This document shows, piece after piece, positions 54,946 through 63,860 of a stretch of 64,000 nucleotides of DNA. The notes under the pieces are model-generated. The model saw only the letters and a list, made by a program, of their open reading frames with translations. It had not been told where the DNA came from and did no database searches. The position numbers were made by a program, and so were the translations under genes. The DNA lies in NCBI RefSeq assembly GCF_002105285.1, contig NZ_MUHR01000011.1:310001-374000 (forward strand), given 5' to 3'. Each line of letters begins with the position of its first letter. The first letter of the stretch is position 1. The stretch is from Planktotalea arctica. Its GTDB lineage: Bacteria > Pseudomonadota > Alphaproteobacteria > Rhodobacterales > Rhodobacteraceae.

Positions 54946-55992
54946 CTAGGCCTTATCGGCGTCCAGCAGCGCGTCCAGCTCATTCATTGGCTCGGCTGGC
55001 GTTTGCACGGCCTCGCCGGGGTGAGGCTTATGTTGCGGTGCACTTGCAGCGACTGCGTCCTTTGGTGGAGCGGTAATTACGCCGTGCCCATTTTCCACCT
55101 GTGTTTGATCAGGCAAGTTTGGCGCAAGGCGCACCGCACGCATGCCGTGCAATTGTCCAAGGCTGACAGGCAAGGACGTTTTCCCAAGCTTGTCCTGTAA
55201 CCGCGCTTGTTGCGCCGCATTTTGAGGCAAAGGCACCAGTTGCCCCAACTTTAGCGTACTCAGTTGTGAAAGCGGCATGGTGATTTTGCACATGATCGCA
55301 TCCATTTCCACGCGCGCCGCGAGGGCCGCGCTGCGTAGCTTCGGGCTCGCCCGATCTGGTTCCAGCTTGGCCATTTTACCTGCACGTGGCACACTTTCGC
55401 GCACTGGATCTTTTATCGGCAGGAAAAACCGGATCGCACCCGTACGCGCGACATCGACAATTTCACAGGTCATTTCAAACCCGCGATATTCGCTCGCATC
55501 GAGTAACAGAACCATCAAATGCCGCGTTTCCACCGCATCCTGCGTGCGATAGCCGCGTGTCCAGTAAGCGGTCGGCGCATCAACAAGCGCATCATCAAAC
55601 AAGCGCATAAAGCGGTCCAGAAAGGCCATCGACAGTGCCTTGTCGGTACGCGTCAGTTTGCGCACCATTGCTTCCTTTTTGGCGACCCTACCAAGGGTCT
55701 GCTGCTCTACAAAAGCGATGTTGCAGGGCGGATCGATGCAGATCACACCGACCGAGCCATCATCGTGAAGCAAGGGAAACAAGGCCCAGTCGTCGTGGAT
55801 TTGATCGACCACTTCAGACAGATCAAGGCGGCTTTGACGTATCGCCCCGACGCGAAGCGCAAGTTTAAAGGCCTGATCCGCTGCACGTGCAAGGCTTATG
55901 CGTGCAGCTTTCACCGGAGAAACGGCTTTTTGCTCCGCCCCAACCTGTTCGCTGCGCAATTTGCGCCGAAGTACATTCGAATCGGGTTTGAT
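54946..55992 (-). CDS. FliM/SpoA-family protein, possible ATC start
   Basis: Up to 348 aa. The C-terminus has a SpoA-like (FliM/FliN) segment: LSQLSTLKLGQLVPLPQ and SLGQLHGMRAVRLA. The middle is FliM-like (LVDAPTAYWTRGYR, LMVLLLDASEYRGF). Resembles the FliM-type flagellar switch proteins of Rhodobacterales. The only canonical-type start is a TTG at 55959, but GGAGG (56004-56000) lies 7 bases before an in-frame ATC at 55992, which would give a terminus of IKPDSNVLRRKLRSEQ, fitting the family. Other flagellar genes are not in the window. Confidence 0.8.
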   Translation of the reverse strand: MKPDSNVLRRKLRSEQVGAEQKAVSPVKAARISLARAADQAFKLALRVGAIRQSRLDLSEVVDQIHDDWALFPLLHDDGSVGVICIDPPCNIAFVEQQTLGRVAKKEAMVRKLTRTDKALSMAFLDRFMRLFDDALVDAPTAYWTRGYRTQDAVETRHLMVLLLDASEYRGFEMTCEIVDVARTGAIRFFLPIKDPVRESVPRAGKMAKLEPDRASPKLRSAALAARVEMDAIMCKITMPLSQLSTLKLGQLVPLPQNAAQQARLQDKLGKTSLPVSLGQLHGMRAVRLAPNLPDQTQVENGHGVITAPPKDAVAASAPQHKPHPGEAVQTPAEPMNELDALLDADKA

Positions 55993-56087
55993 TGCCCAGC
56001 CTCCAACACGCTACAAAACGCACGTTCTATGCGCTTGCCTGTCTCTCTCAACCCGTGAAGGTCTAGCCGCCAAGTCTTACCAAAGCC

Positions 56088-58784
56088 TTACACGTTTTCA
56101 GTTTTCAGCGACAATTCTGCCGGAAACTGCACGCGAAATGCGCAGCTGCCCTGCCCCGGCAAATAGATGATATCCCCCTCGAGCCGGGCCATGATCTCGC
56201 GGCAGATCGCAAGGCCGAGCCCCGCGCCTCCGGCCTTGGTTTCGCCCACGCGCGAAAACTTCTCAAAGATCACATCGCGCATCTTTGGATCAATCGCGCT
56301 GCCATTGTCCACGAAATCAACCGTGATTTGCCCATCAAGGCGATAGACGCGAATGTTCAGTTCCGGCTCGGGCGCATCGCAATATTTCAGCGTATTGGAC
56401 ACAAGGTTGATGAATACCTGTGCAAGTCGATCTACATCCGTGCGCACCAACACGTCCTCGCGCGGTGCACGCCGCTTTATCCTAAGCGTATCCTGCCCCA
56501 GCACCCCGGCAGAGTCGATAGCCGCATCAATCACTTCGCTCAGAGGTCTAAGCGTCACATTCAAAGACACGCGCCCGTCCTCAAGAACCGCCAAGTCCAG
56601 CAGATCATCAAGCAAACGTGTCAGGCGAAGCGTTTCCGAATGAATGATCCCCGCATAGCGCGCCTTGTCTTTCGGCTCCATATCATCGCTATCACGCAAA
56701 ATCTCAGAGAACGCGCGGATTGATGTCATGGGCGTGCGCAGTTCGTGACTGATCTGGCTTAGAAAGCCATCTTTTTGCACTGATATCTGGGTAAGCTTGT
56801 CGTTCGCGCGGCGCAATTGGCCAGCGGTTCGTTGCAGCTCGGCCGATTGCATTTCCAATTTATTGGAATACTCGAGCATCTGGGCGCTTTCATCCGCAAC
56901 GGCCAGCAGATCGTCGACAGAAACCGAGGCGCCGCCCACGATTTGCCCGACCATCGCATGCGCCGTCGCCGCGCCGACAGAACCGGACAGCTCGCGCTCC
57001 AGCACATCCAGAAAGGCGGGGGTCGGTTGCGGCACCAGTCCGGCAATGCCTTGAACCGCTGCTTCGCGCCGAAACAGCGATTGTGCTTCGATGGCACCCA
57101 AGATGCGCTGCGCCATGATCATCAGATCTTCGGATTGCGCCAGTGTGCTGGACCAGCTGCGCGCGCTTCCGCCGTGTTGAAAGACATTGACGAATTGCGC
57201 GCCCTGCAAGCGTTCCAGCGGCCTCGGGAAACTCACCAGCGAGAGCGCACAGAAGGCGGCAGTGTTCAAGAGCATGCTCCACAAAAGGCAATGCAGGATC
57301 GGATCAAGCCCTTCGATCCCGAAAAGAGCTTGGGGGGCAAGCCAGGACATCCCGAAAGGCCCCTGCGTTAGGACCTCGGCTGAAAAGATCATACCCTCCC
57401 CGAAGCTGGGCAGGAACAGCGTATATCCCCAAATGAAAAAGCCAGCGCTTAGCCCGCCAAGCGCACCGATGCGCGTCGCGCCGCGCCAGAAAATACCCCC
57501 GATCATGATGGGCAATATCTGGGCAAGCCCGACAAAGGACACCAGCCCGATCGCAGCAAGCGCAGAGCCACCGCCGGAGAATTGATAATACAGATAGGCG
57601 AGCATGACGATCGCCGCGATTGCAATGCGCCGCGAAAGCAAAATGACGTGCCTGACATCGCCGGACACAGAAGCCCCGTTGCCCGTCGCAGAGAGCCAGA
57701 CCGGCATGACAATATGATTGGACACCATCGTGGACAGGGCGATCGATGCAACAATCACCATCGACGTGGCGGACGACAAACCACCCAGAAAGGACAGCAT
57801 CGCCAGCCCGCTTTGCCCTTGGCTAAGCGGAATGGTCAGCACGAACATGTCCGGATTGGAGTTTGCAGGCAGCAGATCAAGTCCTGTCACTGCAATTGGC
57901 ACGACGAACAGGCTCATCAACATCAGATACGCAGGGAAGGCCCATGATGCCATGCGCAGATGGCGCTCGCTCTCGTTTTCAACGACCATAACATGAAACA
58001 TGCGCGGCAAACACAGGAAGGCCGCAGCAGCAAGAAACGTCAGCCCAGCCCAACGCCCGGCGTTCACATCCCATGTACCAATCTCGGAGGCATCGATCTT
58101 TTCCATCATTGGCCCGATGCCGCCCGACAGGCCCCAAACCACGAAAACGCCGACGGCCAGAAGCGCTATCAGCTTGACGACGGCTTCGACGGCAATGGCC
58201 ATCACCACCCCGTCGTGGCGCTCGTTCACATCAAGTTTTCGGGTGCCGAACAAAATGGTGAAAAACGCAAGGACAATAGCAATCCAAAGGGCCGCTGCAG
58301 ATTGGCTGGATTGATCGAAATCTCCATCTGAAGCTTCGGCAAAGACACTGAAGGATTGGGTAACCGATTGCAATTGCAGCGCGATATAGGGCGTCGTACC
58401 GACAACCGCTAGAATTGTCACACCGACGGCGAGCAGATTGGATTTGCCAAACCGCGAGGACACAAGATCGGCAATGGAGGTGATGCGCTGCGTGCGCGCA
58501 ATGCGCACCAGCTTGCGCACGATCCACCACCAACCCAGCATCACCAGCGAAGGGCCGAGGTAAATAGTGACGTATTCCAAGCCCGAGCGCACGGCAAAGC
58601 CCACCGCGCCATAAAAGGTCCAAGCCGTGCAATAGACCGAAAGCGAAAGAGTATAGACAAGGGGGGCGCGCAGCCATTTGATCCGGCCCGTTCGCGCCGC
58701 GCGCTCGGCGGCAAAGGCGACGGCGAACAGCCCGATTACATAGGCCAACGAAACAAAGACAAGTAGATTGAGCTGCCCCATCAC
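56088..58784 (-). CDS. Sodium-solute-symporter sensor histidine kinase
   Basis: 898 aa. The N-terminal ~520 residues are a Na+/solute symporter (SSS) fold with ~13 membrane segments (e.g. VYTLSLSVYCTAWTFYGAVG, SFLGGLSSATSMVIVA), followed by a PAS-like/coiled linker and a kinase: H box FLSQISHELRTPMTS (His680), HATPase with AGLGLAICREIMARLEG. CbrA-like sensors of this type respond to carbon or nitrogen supply. Overlaps the 151-aa gene (ATGA). Confidence 0.92.
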   Translation of the reverse strand: MMGQLNLLVFVSLAYVIGLFAVAFAAERAARTGRIKWLRAPLVYTLSLSVYCTAWTFYGAVGFAVRSGLEYVTIYLGPSLVMLGWWWIVRKLVRIARTQRITSIADLVSSRFGKSNLLAVGVTILAVVGTTPYIALQLQSVTQSFSVFAEASDGDFDQSSQSAAALWIAIVLAFFTILFGTRKLDVNERHDGVVMAIAVEAVVKLIALLAVGVFVVWGLSGGIGPMMEKIDASEIGTWDVNAGRWAGLTFLAAAAFLCLPRMFHVMVVENESERHLRMASWAFPAYLMLMSLFVVPIAVTGLDLLPANSNPDMFVLTIPLSQGQSGLAMLSFLGGLSSATSMVIVASIALSTMVSNHIVMPVWLSATGNGASVSGDVRHVILLSRRIAIAAIVMLAYLYYQFSGGGSALAAIGLVSFVGLAQILPIMIGGIFWRGATRIGALGGLSAGFFIWGYTLFLPSFGEGMIFSAEVLTQGPFGMSWLAPQALFGIEGLDPILHCLLWSMLLNTAAFCALSLVSFPRPLERLQGAQFVNVFQHGGSARSWSSTLAQSEDLMIMAQRILGAIEAQSLFRREAAVQGIAGLVPQPTPAFLDVLERELSGSVGAATAHAMVGQIVGGASVSVDDLLAVADESAQMLEYSNKLEMQSAELQRTAGQLRRANDKLTQISVQKDGFLSQISHELRTPMTSIRAFSEILRDSDDMEPKDKARYAGIIHSETLRLTRLLDDLLDLAVLEDGRVSLNVTLRPLSEVIDAAIDSAGVLGQDTLRIKRRAPREDVLVRTDVDRLAQVFINLVSNTLKYCDAPEPELNIRVYRLDGQITVDFVDNGSAIDPKMRDVIFEKFSRVGETKAGGAGLGLAICREIMARLEGDIIYLPGQGSCAFRVQFPAELSLKTENV

Positions 58785-59236
58785 TTTCGCCCGCGCACGC
58801 GTTTTTCCTGCCCCTGTGCTGGCAGGCCTGATTGAGGGGTGTCAACCGGATCATTGCGGCTTTGCCCCCCCTCCGCGTCACCGCCGCTATCAGACAAATC
58901 ATCGCTGTCGCCCGGTGCCATGCGGAACGCAAGAAAGATCCCCAACATGATGAGGATATACCAGATGACAAAGATATACAGCGTTGCGCTCGAAGTTGCG
59001 ATCGCGCCCTGCGCACCGGCGCGCGGCCAGATCAAAGGCACCAGCCATAGCACCAACCCGATTACCGGAAGCAGGCGCGCGGCATCAAGCAGCCGCCTTT
59101 GGCGGTAGCTGCGCCGACCCAGAAACAAGGGGCGCTGGGGCAAGCCGTCTTGCGCCGCAGCGGATATGGCGTCTGGTAAAACCTCCCGTTGCGCTTGCGC
59201 GCGAGACGGCGTGCCAGTGCGAGCGTTCTCGCTCAA
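58781..59236 (-). CDS. Small two-pass membrane protein
   Basis: 151 aa with two membrane segments (LLPVIGLVLWLVPLIW; LYIFVIWYILIMLGIFLAF), an N-terminal cytoplasmic basic region and a long Asp/Ser/Gly-rich tail. Overlaps both the response regulator and the SSS kinase genes by 4 bp, so it is part of their operon; in CbrA-type systems small membrane partners are known. Function unknown. Confidence 0.8.
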   Translation of the reverse strand: MSENARTGTPSRAQAQREVLPDAISAAAQDGLPQRPLFLGRRSYRQRRLLDAARLLPVIGLVLWLVPLIWPRAGAQGAIATSSATLYIFVIWYILIMLGIFLAFRMAPGDSDDLSDSGGDAEGGQSRNDPVDTPQSGLPAQGQEKRVRGRK

Positions 59237-59601
59237 ACCTCACTCATTTCATGCAAGGCCTTGATGATATCGGAGTTGGAAAACGGTTTGGTCATGAAGC
59301 GCGTCGCGCCAAGGCGCTCGGCCATCTCGCGATCCTTGAGTTGGCCGCGTGCGGTCAACATGAGGACGGGGAGCCCTTGCAGATCGGCGGTGCTGCGAAC
59401 TTGCGCCAGAATATCAAAGCCGCTGCGCCCGGGCAGCATCACATCCAGGACCAAAACATCCGGCCGTTTCAGGAGGATGACATCGACCGCATCATGACCG
59501 TTGGAATGGGTCGAAACGCTCCAGCCGTCACGTGAAAGCAAGAAGCTGACGGCTTCAATAATATTCGGCTCGTCTTCTATCAATAAAACATGTTTACCCA
59601 A
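59233..59601 (-). CDS. Single-domain response regulator
   Basis: 122-aa receiver without output domain. Asp pair in LLIEDEPNIIEA, phospho-Asp in DVLVLDVMLPGRSGFDIL (~52), Thr in VLMLTARG and Lys in FMTKPFSN. Likely takes phosphate from the SSS kinase encoded in the same operon, or serves as phosphate sink. Confidence 0.93.
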   Translation of the reverse strand: MGKHVLLIEDEPNIIEAVSFLLSRDGWSVSTHSNGHDAVDVILLKRPDVLVLDVMLPGRSGFDILAQVRSTADLQGLPVLMLTARGQLKDREMAERLGATRFMTKPFSNSDIIKALHEMSEV

Positions 59602-59640
59602 TTGATCCCCCCCCGGATCATGGCTGATGCCGCGCTGTTT

Positions 59641-59661
59641 CAGTGTCTGACTAGGACACTG
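59641..59661. promoter_or_regulatory. Inverted repeat before response-regulator operon
   Basis: CAGTGTC-N7-GACACTG, perfect 7-bp arms, 40 bp upstream of the response-regulator start. Candidate operator or 5' UTR hairpin. Confidence 0.4.
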
Positions 59662-59739
59662 CCGCGCCGCTTCCCCCTACCTTATTGATGCAGCGCCCCA
59701 TTGCAAATAAAACAACGCATGCGCGCGGCCTGCTCAGCG

Positions 59740-61122
59740 TTAAACGCCGCCAATCAAAATCGAGGGCTCGCGCCGTCCAGCGCAGGCATCGCGCGGACAA
59801 ATCCTGCAACTTACCCCAATCAGACGCGGCTCTGGCTGCGAGCGGCTGTCTTCGCGGCGCGCGCCGGCGTTAGAAAGCGGCACGATCAACATATGCGCCT
59901 CAAGCAAGGGCACGGCTCCGAAACTTGGCCGAGAGGTTGGTGCAGCGCATGCCATCGTTTCAAAATGCAGCGCATCGCGTCCACTTTGGACAACCACCTC
60001 GCGTAGCGCCGTCAGAGGCCGCGACAGCGCCTGATACAGCGTCCAAAGCGGACAGGCTGCACCAAACCTCGGCAAGGCGAAACCCTGTAGCGGCTTGCGA
60101 AACGTCAACGTTCCGGAGCCATCGCAGACCGCCAGCCCGACGCCGCCATTGGCAATGTCGTAGCGCGGATTGCGAACATACGGCGCAAGCATATCTGCGG
60201 GCAGGCAGGCGATGCGCCGCATCACGCAATCCAGATCAACGTCGCGATGCGCAGCAATCAGGGCCGGTTCGAGGCCCATTTGCGAAATATCTTGCAGGAT
60301 GCTCGAAAGCTCCAGCGCGCTCGCATCGCGCCAATAACGCGCCAACAGCGCATAGACCTGCACACGCGCAGAGCCGGACACCAACAGCCCGGACGCCGCG
60401 TCGATCAAATCCGTGACACCTGTTTTAGCCTCTTCGTCTGTTCTCAAGGCCTCGAGTTGCGGGAAGTAATAATTGTGATACGCAAAGAAGGCTTCGATTT
60501 CATCCTGCGGCGTGGTCACATGCCCCGAGTCGGACGCTTCACCGTTCAGATAAGAAACCAACGCCTGAGAGCCCTCGGTCAGGCGTTTTGCGTCCTCGTC
60601 GATGTTGCGATGAAAGCGGTCGCGCCATTCGGGTTCCAGTTGCTCTGTTTCCACAAGGATCGACGAAGTGGCGCGAATGGCCGTGACCGCCCCCAAAACG
60701 TCGTGCAAGGCTTCGGCAAGCTGTGGGTCATGCGTCATGCGATCGGTCAGCGACACCACCGTTTGCTCGAGCGAGGTTTGCCGTTGCGACAGGCTCTGGA
60801 TCATTCTCGCCCAGCCGGGAAAGCGGCCAGCAAATTCTTCGACCCGCTCGATTTCGGCGCTCGTTTCGGGCTGGATTGCTGCGGCTTCGCGCAAAGCGGC
60901 CAGCAATGCCGCCTCTGCCCCCTCGTTCAGGACTGCCGGCTCGACATCAAGGATCGCAGCCAGATCCAACAGCAGTTTTCCGCCGATTCTACGCCTGTTG
61001 TGCTCGATCAGATTAAGGTAGGAGGCCGAAACATTGGCCCGCCGCGCGAGTTCTGCCTGCTTCAAACCCAAAATGATCCGCCGCTCGCGAATGCGGCTGC
61101 CTGTCAAAGTGTCGCGGCCCAT
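59740..61122 (-). CDS. PccR/ScfR-type short-chain acyl-CoA regulator
   Basis: 460 aa. XRE HTH at ~8-62 (RIILGLKQAELARRANVSAS, YLNLIEHNRRRIGG), then the DUF2083/ICL-regulator core (~190-440) that binds short-chain acyl-CoA in PccR/RamB relatives, with FPQLEALRTDEEAK and GFALPRFGAACPLW. C-terminal Cys pairs (SCRICPRDAC) may bind zinc. Divergent from a branched-chain-type ABC operon, which it may control. Confidence 0.88.
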   Translation of the reverse strand: MGRDTLTGSRIRERRIILGLKQAELARRANVSASYLNLIEHNRRRIGGKLLLDLAAILDVEPAVLNEGAEAALLAALREAAAIQPETSAEIERVEEFAGRFPGWARMIQSLSQRQTSLEQTVVSLTDRMTHDPQLAEALHDVLGAVTAIRATSSILVETEQLEPEWRDRFHRNIDEDAKRLTEGSQALVSYLNGEASDSGHVTTPQDEIEAFFAYHNYYFPQLEALRTDEEAKTGVTDLIDAASGLLVSGSARVQVYALLARYWRDASALELSSILQDISQMGLEPALIAAHRDVDLDCVMRRIACLPADMLAPYVRNPRYDIANGGVGLAVCDGSGTLTFRKPLQGFALPRFGAACPLWTLYQALSRPLTALREVVVQSGRDALHFETMACAAPTSRPSFGAVPLLEAHMLIVPLSNAGARREDSRSQPEPRLIGVSCRICPRDACAGRREPSILIGGV

Positions 61123-61149
61123 TGGATTTTCCCCTACGCTATCAAGTGC

Positions 61150-61166
61150 TTTCCGCAGTGCAGAAA
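61150..61166. promoter_or_regulatory. Palindrome TTTCCGCAGTGCAGAAA
   Basis: Near-perfect palindrome (TTTC-N-GCA-N-TGC-N-GAAA) 28 bp upstream of the PccR/ScfR-type gene and in its divergent promoter region. Candidate autoregulatory operator. Confidence 0.45.
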
Positions 61167-61346
61167 AATAAATTTACAAGATATATTAGCCCATTGTGCA
61201 TTCATTGACAAAATAATTGTTTCGTTAAAAGCATTTGTTGCGAAACTTTCTATCTCACCCCCATAAAGATGCAGCACTTTTGTGCATATCGCGAACGGTG
61301 GGAAGAGGAGCCTGCCCTCGCATTTTACGAAATTGGGAGGATTTTC

Positions 61347-62693
61347 ATGTCCACAGGTAACTTCACACGTCGCGGTCTGCTCAAGACAAGCGCCGTCGCT
61401 GGCGCAGGTCTGGCATTGCCGACGTATCTGTCTGCCGCAAATCACAGCGGTTTCACCAACGCACCGGGCGATTCGACAGTCACGCTTGGCTTTAACGTAC
61501 CCCAGTCCGGCCCCTACGCCGATGAGGGCGCAGACGAACTGCGCGCATACGAGCTTGCGGTCGAGCACCTGAACGGTGGCGGCGACGGCGGCATGATGGG
61601 CACGTTCAGCTCTGACGCGCTCAAGGGCAACGGTATCCTTGGCCGTAAAGTCGAGTATGTCACAGGCGACACGCAGACCAAATCCGACGCGGCGCGCGCA
61701 TCTGCCAAGTCGATGATCGAAAAAGACGGCGCGGTGATGATCACAGGTGGCTCGTCCTCCGGTGTTGCCGTTGCGGTTCAGGCGCTTTGCCAGGAAGCCG
61801 GCATTATCTTCATGGCTGGTCTGACGCACTCCAACGACACAACGGGTAAAGACAAGCGGGCCAACGGTTTCCGTCACTTCTTCAACTCGTACATGTCCGG
61901 TGCGGCGCTTGCCCCTGTTCTGGCGGCAAACTACGGTACGGACCGTAAGGCATACCACCTGACAGCGGATTACAACTGGGGCTACACGACTGAGGAAGCT
62001 GTTAAATCTTCCACAGAAGCGATGGGCTGGGAAACTGTTGCAGCGGTTAAGACACCTCTGACGCAGACTGACTTCTCGTCCTATATCGCGCCGGTTCTTC
62101 AGTCTGGTGCCGACGTTCTGGTTCTGAACCACTACGGCGGAAACATGGTTAACTCGTTGACCAATGCTGTTCAGTTCGGCCTGCGCGACAAGCTGGTCAA
62201 TGACAAGAACTTCGAAATCATCGTTCCGCTCTACTCTCGCTTGATGGCGAAGGGTGCTGGCGCGAACGTGAAGGGCATCTTCGGTTCGACAAACTGGCAC
62301 TGGTCCCTGACGGACGAAGGCTCCAAAGCATTCGTTAAGTCGTTCGGCACCAAGTACGGCTTCCCACCCTCTCAGGCGGCGCACACATGCTACGTTCAGA
62401 CACTGCTTTATGCAGATGCTGTCGAGCGTGCAGGCTCCTTCGCGCCTTGCGCGGTTGTCGAAGCGCTTGAAGGTTTCGAGTTCGACGGTCTGGGCAACGG
62501 CAAGACGCTGTACCGCGCCGAAGATCACCAGTGCTTCAAAGACGTTCTGGTTGTGAAGGGTAAAGAGAACCCGGACAACGAGTTCGACCTTCTGGAAATC
62601 GTCGAAGTCACACCTGCGGCGCAGGTCACATATGCACCCGATCACCCCCAGTTCGCGGGCGGTGCTTTGGGCACATGTAACAACGGCGCATAA
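61347..62693 (+). CDS. ABC transporter substrate-binding protein (branched-chain amino acid/amide type)
   Basis: 448-aa periplasmic binding protein with a twin-arginine-like signal TRRGLLKTSAVAGAGLALP (~7-25). Core segments LGFNVPQSGPYADEG, VEYVTGDTQTKSDAARA and GGSSSGVAVAVQALCQEAG fit the LivJ/UrtA/AmiC class that binds amino acids, urea or amides. Starts at ATG 61347 (GGGAGGA). Followed by LivH and LivM permeases; ligand unknown. Confidence 0.93.
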   Translation: MSTGNFTRRGLLKTSAVAGAGLALPTYLSAANHSGFTNAPGDSTVTLGFNVPQSGPYADEGADELRAYELAVEHLNGGGDGGMMGTFSSDALKGNGILGRKVEYVTGDTQTKSDAARASAKSMIEKDGAVMITGGSSSGVAVAVQALCQEAGIIFMAGLTHSNDTTGKDKRANGFRHFFNSYMSGAALAPVLAANYGTDRKAYHLTADYNWGYTTEEAVKSSTEAMGWETVAAVKTPLTQTDFSSYIAPVLQSGADVLVLNHYGGNMVNSLTNAVQFGLRDKLVNDKNFEIIVPLYSRLMAKGAGANVKGIFGSTNWHWSLTDEGSKAFVKSFGTKYGFPPSQAAHTCYVQTLLYADAVERAGSFAPCAVVEALEGFEFDGLGNGKTLYRAEDHQCFKDVLVVKGKENPDNEFDLLEIVEVTPAAQVTYAPDHPQFAGGALGTCNNGA

Positions 62694-62705
62694 GCGCGGT
62701 TGGTT

Positions 62706-62732
62706 GGGGCGGGATCCGCTAGATTCCGCCCC
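62706..62732 (+). other. Intercistronic hairpin after the binding-protein gene
   Basis: GGGGCGGGATC-CGCTA-GATTCCGCCCC, an 11-bp stem (one G-U) and 5-nt loop, no U-run. Likely stabilises the binding-protein mRNA or reduces permease expression. Confidence 0.75.
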
Positions 62733-62824
62733 GCTACACCCACTTTCATACGAAATCCCTCTCTCCCCGGCGCTGACGGCATCATTGCCCGTTCGGCCCG
62801 ATCTGTGACCGAAAGGCAGGGGCA

Positions 62825-63856
62825 ATGGACGCCATTATTCTCCAGATTCTCAACGGGCTTGATAAAGGCTCGGCCTATGCGCTTATCGCGCTTGGGCTTA
62901 CTCTCATTTTCGGCACGCTTGGCGTCGTGAACTTTGCGCATGGCGCTTTGTTCATGATCGGCGCATTCTGCGCGGTCACGCTCAGCCGTATCATTTCGGT
63001 CAGCCACACAGTGATTGACGAGACCCGCACCGACTTTCTCGGAAATCCGATGAAAGTCGAAGTGCCCTACGTGCACGGCTGGTTCGGGGTCGAAACCGGA
63101 GACGCCTTGATCGACTGGGCGGTGCCGCTGTCCATCATCTTTGCCATTCCGGTCATGATCCTTATCGGCGTCATCATGGAGCGCGGATTGATCAAGCATT
63201 TCTACAAGCGCCCGCATGCGGACCAGATCCTTGTGACCTTCGGCCTTGCGATCGTGCTTCAGGAAATCATCAAATATTACTACGGTGCCAACCCGATCCC
63301 GACACCCGCGCCCGAAGCCTTTACAGGCTCGTTCGATTTCGGTGCCATGCTGGGCTTTGATCCAAATACGATCATCTACCCCTACTGGCGCCTCGTTTAT
63401 TTCGCCTTTGCCGCCATCATCATCGGCGCCGTCTTTGCCTTTTTGCAGTTCACCACCTTCGGAATGGTTGTACGCGCAGGCATGGCAGATCGCGAAACCG
63501 TCGGCCTTTTAGGCATCAATATCGACAAGCGTTTCACCATCATGTTCGGATTGGCTGCGGCCGTCGCGGGATTGGCCGGTGTCATGTACACCCCGATCAA
63601 CTCACCCAATTATCACATGGGAATGGATTTCTTGGTGCTTAGCTTTGTCGTGGTCGTCGTGGGCGGCATGGGATCGCTGCCCGGCGCTGTTCTGGCGGGT
63701 TTCTTGCTCGGCATTCTGGAGAGCTTTGCATCCATGCGTCAAGTGATCGAGATCATCCCCGGTATCAATCAGGTGATCATCTACCTTGTTGCCATCATCA
63801 TTCTATTGACGCGTCCGCGTGGCCTTATGGGTCGCAAAGGCGTGATGGAGGAATAA
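62825..63856 (+). CDS. livH: ABC transporter permease LivH-type
   Basis: 343-aa inner-membrane permease with about eight to nine helices; [20 protein letters not shown] and [20 protein letters not shown] are LivH/BPD_transp_2 signatures. Longer than E. coli LivH because of an extra loop at ~60-100. Works with LivM, LivG and LivF, which should continue beyond the window. Confidence 0.93.
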   Translation: MDAIILQILNGLDKGSAYALIALGLTLIFGTLGVVNFAHGALFMIGAFCAVTLSRIISVSHTVIDETRTDFLGNPMKVEVPYVHGWFGVETGDALIDWAVPLSIIFAIPVMILIGVIMERGLIKHFYKRPHADQILVTFGLAIVLQEIIKYYYGANPIPTPAPEAFTGSFDFGAMLGFDPNTIIYPYWRLVYFAFAAIIIGAVFAFLQFTTFGMVVRAGMADRETVGLLGINIDKRFTIMFGLAAAVAGLAGVMYTPINSPNYHMGMDFLVLSFVVVVVGGMGSLPGAVLAGFLLGILESFASMRQVIEIIPGINQVIIYLVAIIILLTRPRGLMGRKGVMEE

Positions 63857-63860
63857 GCCC

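Noticed and set aside
61205-61233. Promoter for the ABC operon with a perfect TTGACA
   Set aside because: No acceptable -10 lies at 16-18 bp; I could not place a convincing promoter.
61134-62825. Open frame of 563 codons opposite the ABC binding-protein gene
   Set aside because: Shadow of the binding-protein gene; composition is Cys/Arg/Val-rich without recognisable segments.
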